Shown one piece after another: positions 61,443-64,000 of a DNA stretch of 64,000 nt (position 1 is the stretch's first letter; each line of letters begins with the position of its first letter). The position numbers and the translations under genes were made by a program. This stretch comes from Protonemura montana (taxonomy: Eukaryota; Arthropoda; Insecta; Plecoptera; Nemouridae), in NCBI GenBank assembly GCA_947568835.1, contig OX387604.1, positions 10,261,860-10,325,859 on the forward strand, written 5' to 3'. The notes beneath the pieces were generated by a model that saw nothing but the letters and a program-made list of their open reading frames with translations, was not told where the DNA came from and made no database searches.

Positions 61443-61893
61443 ACCGAACGGTTTGTTGTGTTGGAAACACCGGTTCTCGTGAGACCACCGCCGAAGTTAA
61501 GCAACACTGCGCTGAGCCAGGTATTGGATGGATGACCATCATACACATGACCAGTTCTGTTCGGGAGATAGGTTGGAGGGATGACAGTTAGTACAGCAAC
61601 TTTATTCGCCTTGCTTATCAACCTCTCGACAGCATATATTTGTGGAGTAATCCTGTTGTTCGCGTTGTAACATCCTTCCCGACCTTCGAAAAGGGCCTTT
61701 AAGCCGGTGGTCCCCTTGGTGCTATTCGACAGGAGTAGGCTACGTGCCGGCACCGGGTTTCCCCTTCTCTTTTCTAGGCTAGATTAGATTTATCATCATC
61801 TTCATCATTATCCACTCATTCACCGACCTCATTAGACCAGTGTCACAGGGCCCGTTGTCAAACAGTGCGTCGTTAAACACCACAAATAAACCA
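61443..61893 (+). mobile_element. Full-length 5S-headed SINE
   Basis: The head has the best 5S match in the window: ACACCGGTTCTCGTGAGACC, then CGAAGTTAAGCAAC and GGTATTGGATGGATGACC. The body and tail (CGTCGTTAAACACCACAAAT) follow. A probable short duplication (ATATTG, 61437-61442 and 61897-61902) flanks it. Confidence 0.9.
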
Positions 61894-64000
61894 ACTATAT
61901 TGTACAGTTGTATTGCACAGGGAGTGCTGACGATTGACGACAGACACATAAATTTAGAGGTTGTGTTTCAAATTGTGTTTGCCGTTGATGCGTTTGCCCG
62001 GAAATTTGACTTGACGAATGTTAAATTCAGTTGCGATGTGGTTGAGTGTAACTAAATGTGAAGGTGAGTAGGTGTAAAATGCAGAACAGGTTTGGAAAAG
62101 TGGATGTTTTAATGACAATTTGGAAATGTCGATAAAAATCGATCCGCTGGAAAATGTTACGTATTTATAGAAGAATTTCACTAGATTGCCACAAAAATGC
62201 TTATAAATTTGGTAAAAAAAAAGTTACAAAGCTAAGAACTTGACATTGTGTGTCAATTTAGTTTGCTTTAATTGATGATGAAATATTTATTATTTTTACT
62301 GTAGATAGTTACAATGTTTGTGGAAATTTTGCAAATTCTTGTAAATTTGTATTGGCTCAAAAACTTCTCAGCAATTTTCCTGAAAAAAAAAAACTCGGGG
62401 AGCTTAAGTTGAGAACACAAAGTTAAAATTTCCCTTAAAATGTTATCAAATTCCAAGCAGTCGTTTGGCCTGTACCTTTAGAATGATCAAACAAACGTGA
62501 ACAAAAATAGAAAATGAAACCGAAAAAACAACAGCTACTTTTTTGGGAACTATGGTGTGAATTGAAGTTTTCTTTGTACCCGTTTCTTTTGCTTACGCTA
62601 CCCAAAAACCTGCAGGCAAAGATTCGTGATAAAAAATCACAACTATAGAATTGAACGTTTTTCTATCGTTCAAATGATGTGGCGAAATTGTTAATTAAGT
62701 ATCGTCAAACTTCTGTTAATCATAGTTTGATTTCCCAATGATAGCACGATTCAAACGTTTCTGAATGGAAATGTTACCTAGCGGTAGGTAGGTAATCTTA
62801 CGCCAGTAATACCGTTTTTATGCGTTTTACCTTCAAAGAGAAAAAACATAATTCTTTGACTGAAAAAATTAAGCTTAACGTGGTATAAAACAACTTTCCA
62901 GTTTCCTATTATAGTATTGCAAATTCCAATATATCATCATCCCAATCCAACTCGTGCAAGATAAAAATTTCCAAGAAAGATATTAAATTTGCAAATTTTA
63001 CCATTTTTTTGCAATATTCCCGGGAATAATACAAGTAGACAGTTTGAGAAATTACCGGTAAATGAACGTCTCTAAGCGTCGTACTTGGTGCAGAGAAAAT
63101 TTTTGTCGTTTTTGGCTTTTCAATCCAGACAGTGAACTGAAGTCGAAGCCATAGACGTTATTCTTGATAATATAGAGCACGTGCCATTTTGCATCCCAAA
63201 AGACTCTCCCAAAATTTCAAACAAATTCGTTATTCAATATTCAATATCATTCTGTATTCAATCGAACGATTTAATCATCAGCAAAATACAACAAAAAGGA
63301 TGATATGAAAAGCAATATTGAAAAGGTCGTCGACATCTGACTGGATTCATAACTTGTGCATTTCTTCGCCTTGGCTGTAATCGAAAAAAAGGAGCGTGGA
63401 GGAAAATTTCTTAAAGAGATTTCTTTGTAGAGAAGTAAAAATAAGGTGTTATTGTGAATATCAAATGACCTTTATGGCTTCATAGCACGAAAGCTGCGGA
63501 AACTCTTACTAAAAAAAAAACCCGGTAACATTTTATGACCTGAAAAGAATGGTTCAATCAGTTCCATTAAGAATGTTTATAGAATAAACGAAATGTTGCT
63601 CTTGAATGCATGCTGGTAAATTAGTGAAAAAATGTTTAACAATTCACATGCATGGTTTGCATGTATTTATCTTAGAATGCTTCGTCAGAGTCTTGTTGTT
63701 TTTGGTACAGCAAAACCACCAGCAACAGCAACAGCAACAGCAATAGGATTAGCAACAGCGACAGCGACAGCAACAGCGACAGCAACCGCTACAGCGGTAC
63801 GTTTGTTCAGTTAGGCTTCATTGAGCCATTCTGTGCATGCCTTCATACGCGCATTCCCCACATGCAAATCACAACGTTCTGCTATGAGAATAATGAAGAG
63901 TCAATTTAGACATCCCAAAGATAACAGAGGGGGACATAACAATGTTGACATTAGTTAAAAAAACAAAAATCTTTTAATGTGTGTACAAAAGGGAAATATT
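61894..64000. other. Intergenic, no gene recognised
   Basis: AT-rich sequence to the window end, with one microsatellite (63716-63800). Open frames such as 61954-62181 and 62268-62456 have no recognisable family. Confidence 0.5.
63716..63800. repeat. CAACAG/CGACAG microsatellite
   Basis: A run of AGCAACAGCAACAG with CGACAG variants, about 85 bp. It translates as Ala-Thr repeats in one frame, but there is no sign of a surrounding exon. Confidence 0.85.

Noticed and set aside
63632-63814. Ala-Thr repeat open frame
   Set aside because: It is the translation of a microsatellite.

Overview
The window looks like nuclear DNA of an invertebrate animal, most probably an arthropod. It is AT-rich. Its four protein genes are split by GT-AG introns and each reads cleanly through its splice sites. 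The repeats (a 5S-rRNA-headed SINE, a Penelope-like retroelement, small inverted-repeat elements) are typical of invertebrate genomes. The arthropod call rests on the overall character, on a Goosecoid C-terminus I remember as insect-like, and on a SINE head that resembles arthropod 5S rRNA. It is an inference.

Layout. Positions 1-7800 are gene-free: a SINE tail, a large inverted-repeat element (408-789), a decayed Penelope-like element with inverted ends (2258-4196), a small foldback and a SINE relic. XPO1 (exportin-1/CRM1) lies on the minus strand at 7808-19741, with 13 coding exons that join to a 1075-residue protein. 19742-29161 is intergenic, with a SINE cluster (one copy nested inside another), a three-copy 158-bp tandem repeat, and a decayed duplicate of the last STIP1 exon. 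STIP1 (Hop co-chaperone) is on the minus strand at 29162-32317, with 7 exons and 556 residues. A near-perfect heat-shock element sits about 265 bp upstream of its ATG. KIFBP (KIF1-binding protein) is on the minus strand at 35607-38996, with 6 exons and 598 residues, and a full-length SINE sits just upstream. After 8 kb without a gene, goosecoid (gsc) is on the plus strand at 47139-58692, with 3 exons and 259 residues. It is a Lys50 homeodomain repressor whose 8.6-kb second intron carries a SINE. The last 5 kb holds a full-length SINE, a GC-rich patch and a microsatellite.

The genes do not form a pathway. XPO1 is the main nuclear export receptor, STIP1 links Hsp70 to Hsp90, KIFBP binds kinesin motors, and Gsc is a developmental transcription factor. 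The three housekeeping-type genes run head-to-tail on the minus strand; gsc is divergent from them. I found no rRNA, tRNA or CRISPR and nothing that amounts to a new system. The most useful observations are the 5S-headed SINE family and its nested insertion, the STIP1 heat-shock element, the STIP1 terminal-exon duplication, the Penelope-like element with hammerhead-like ends, and a MITE-like element in an XPO1 intron with three perfect CRE sites.
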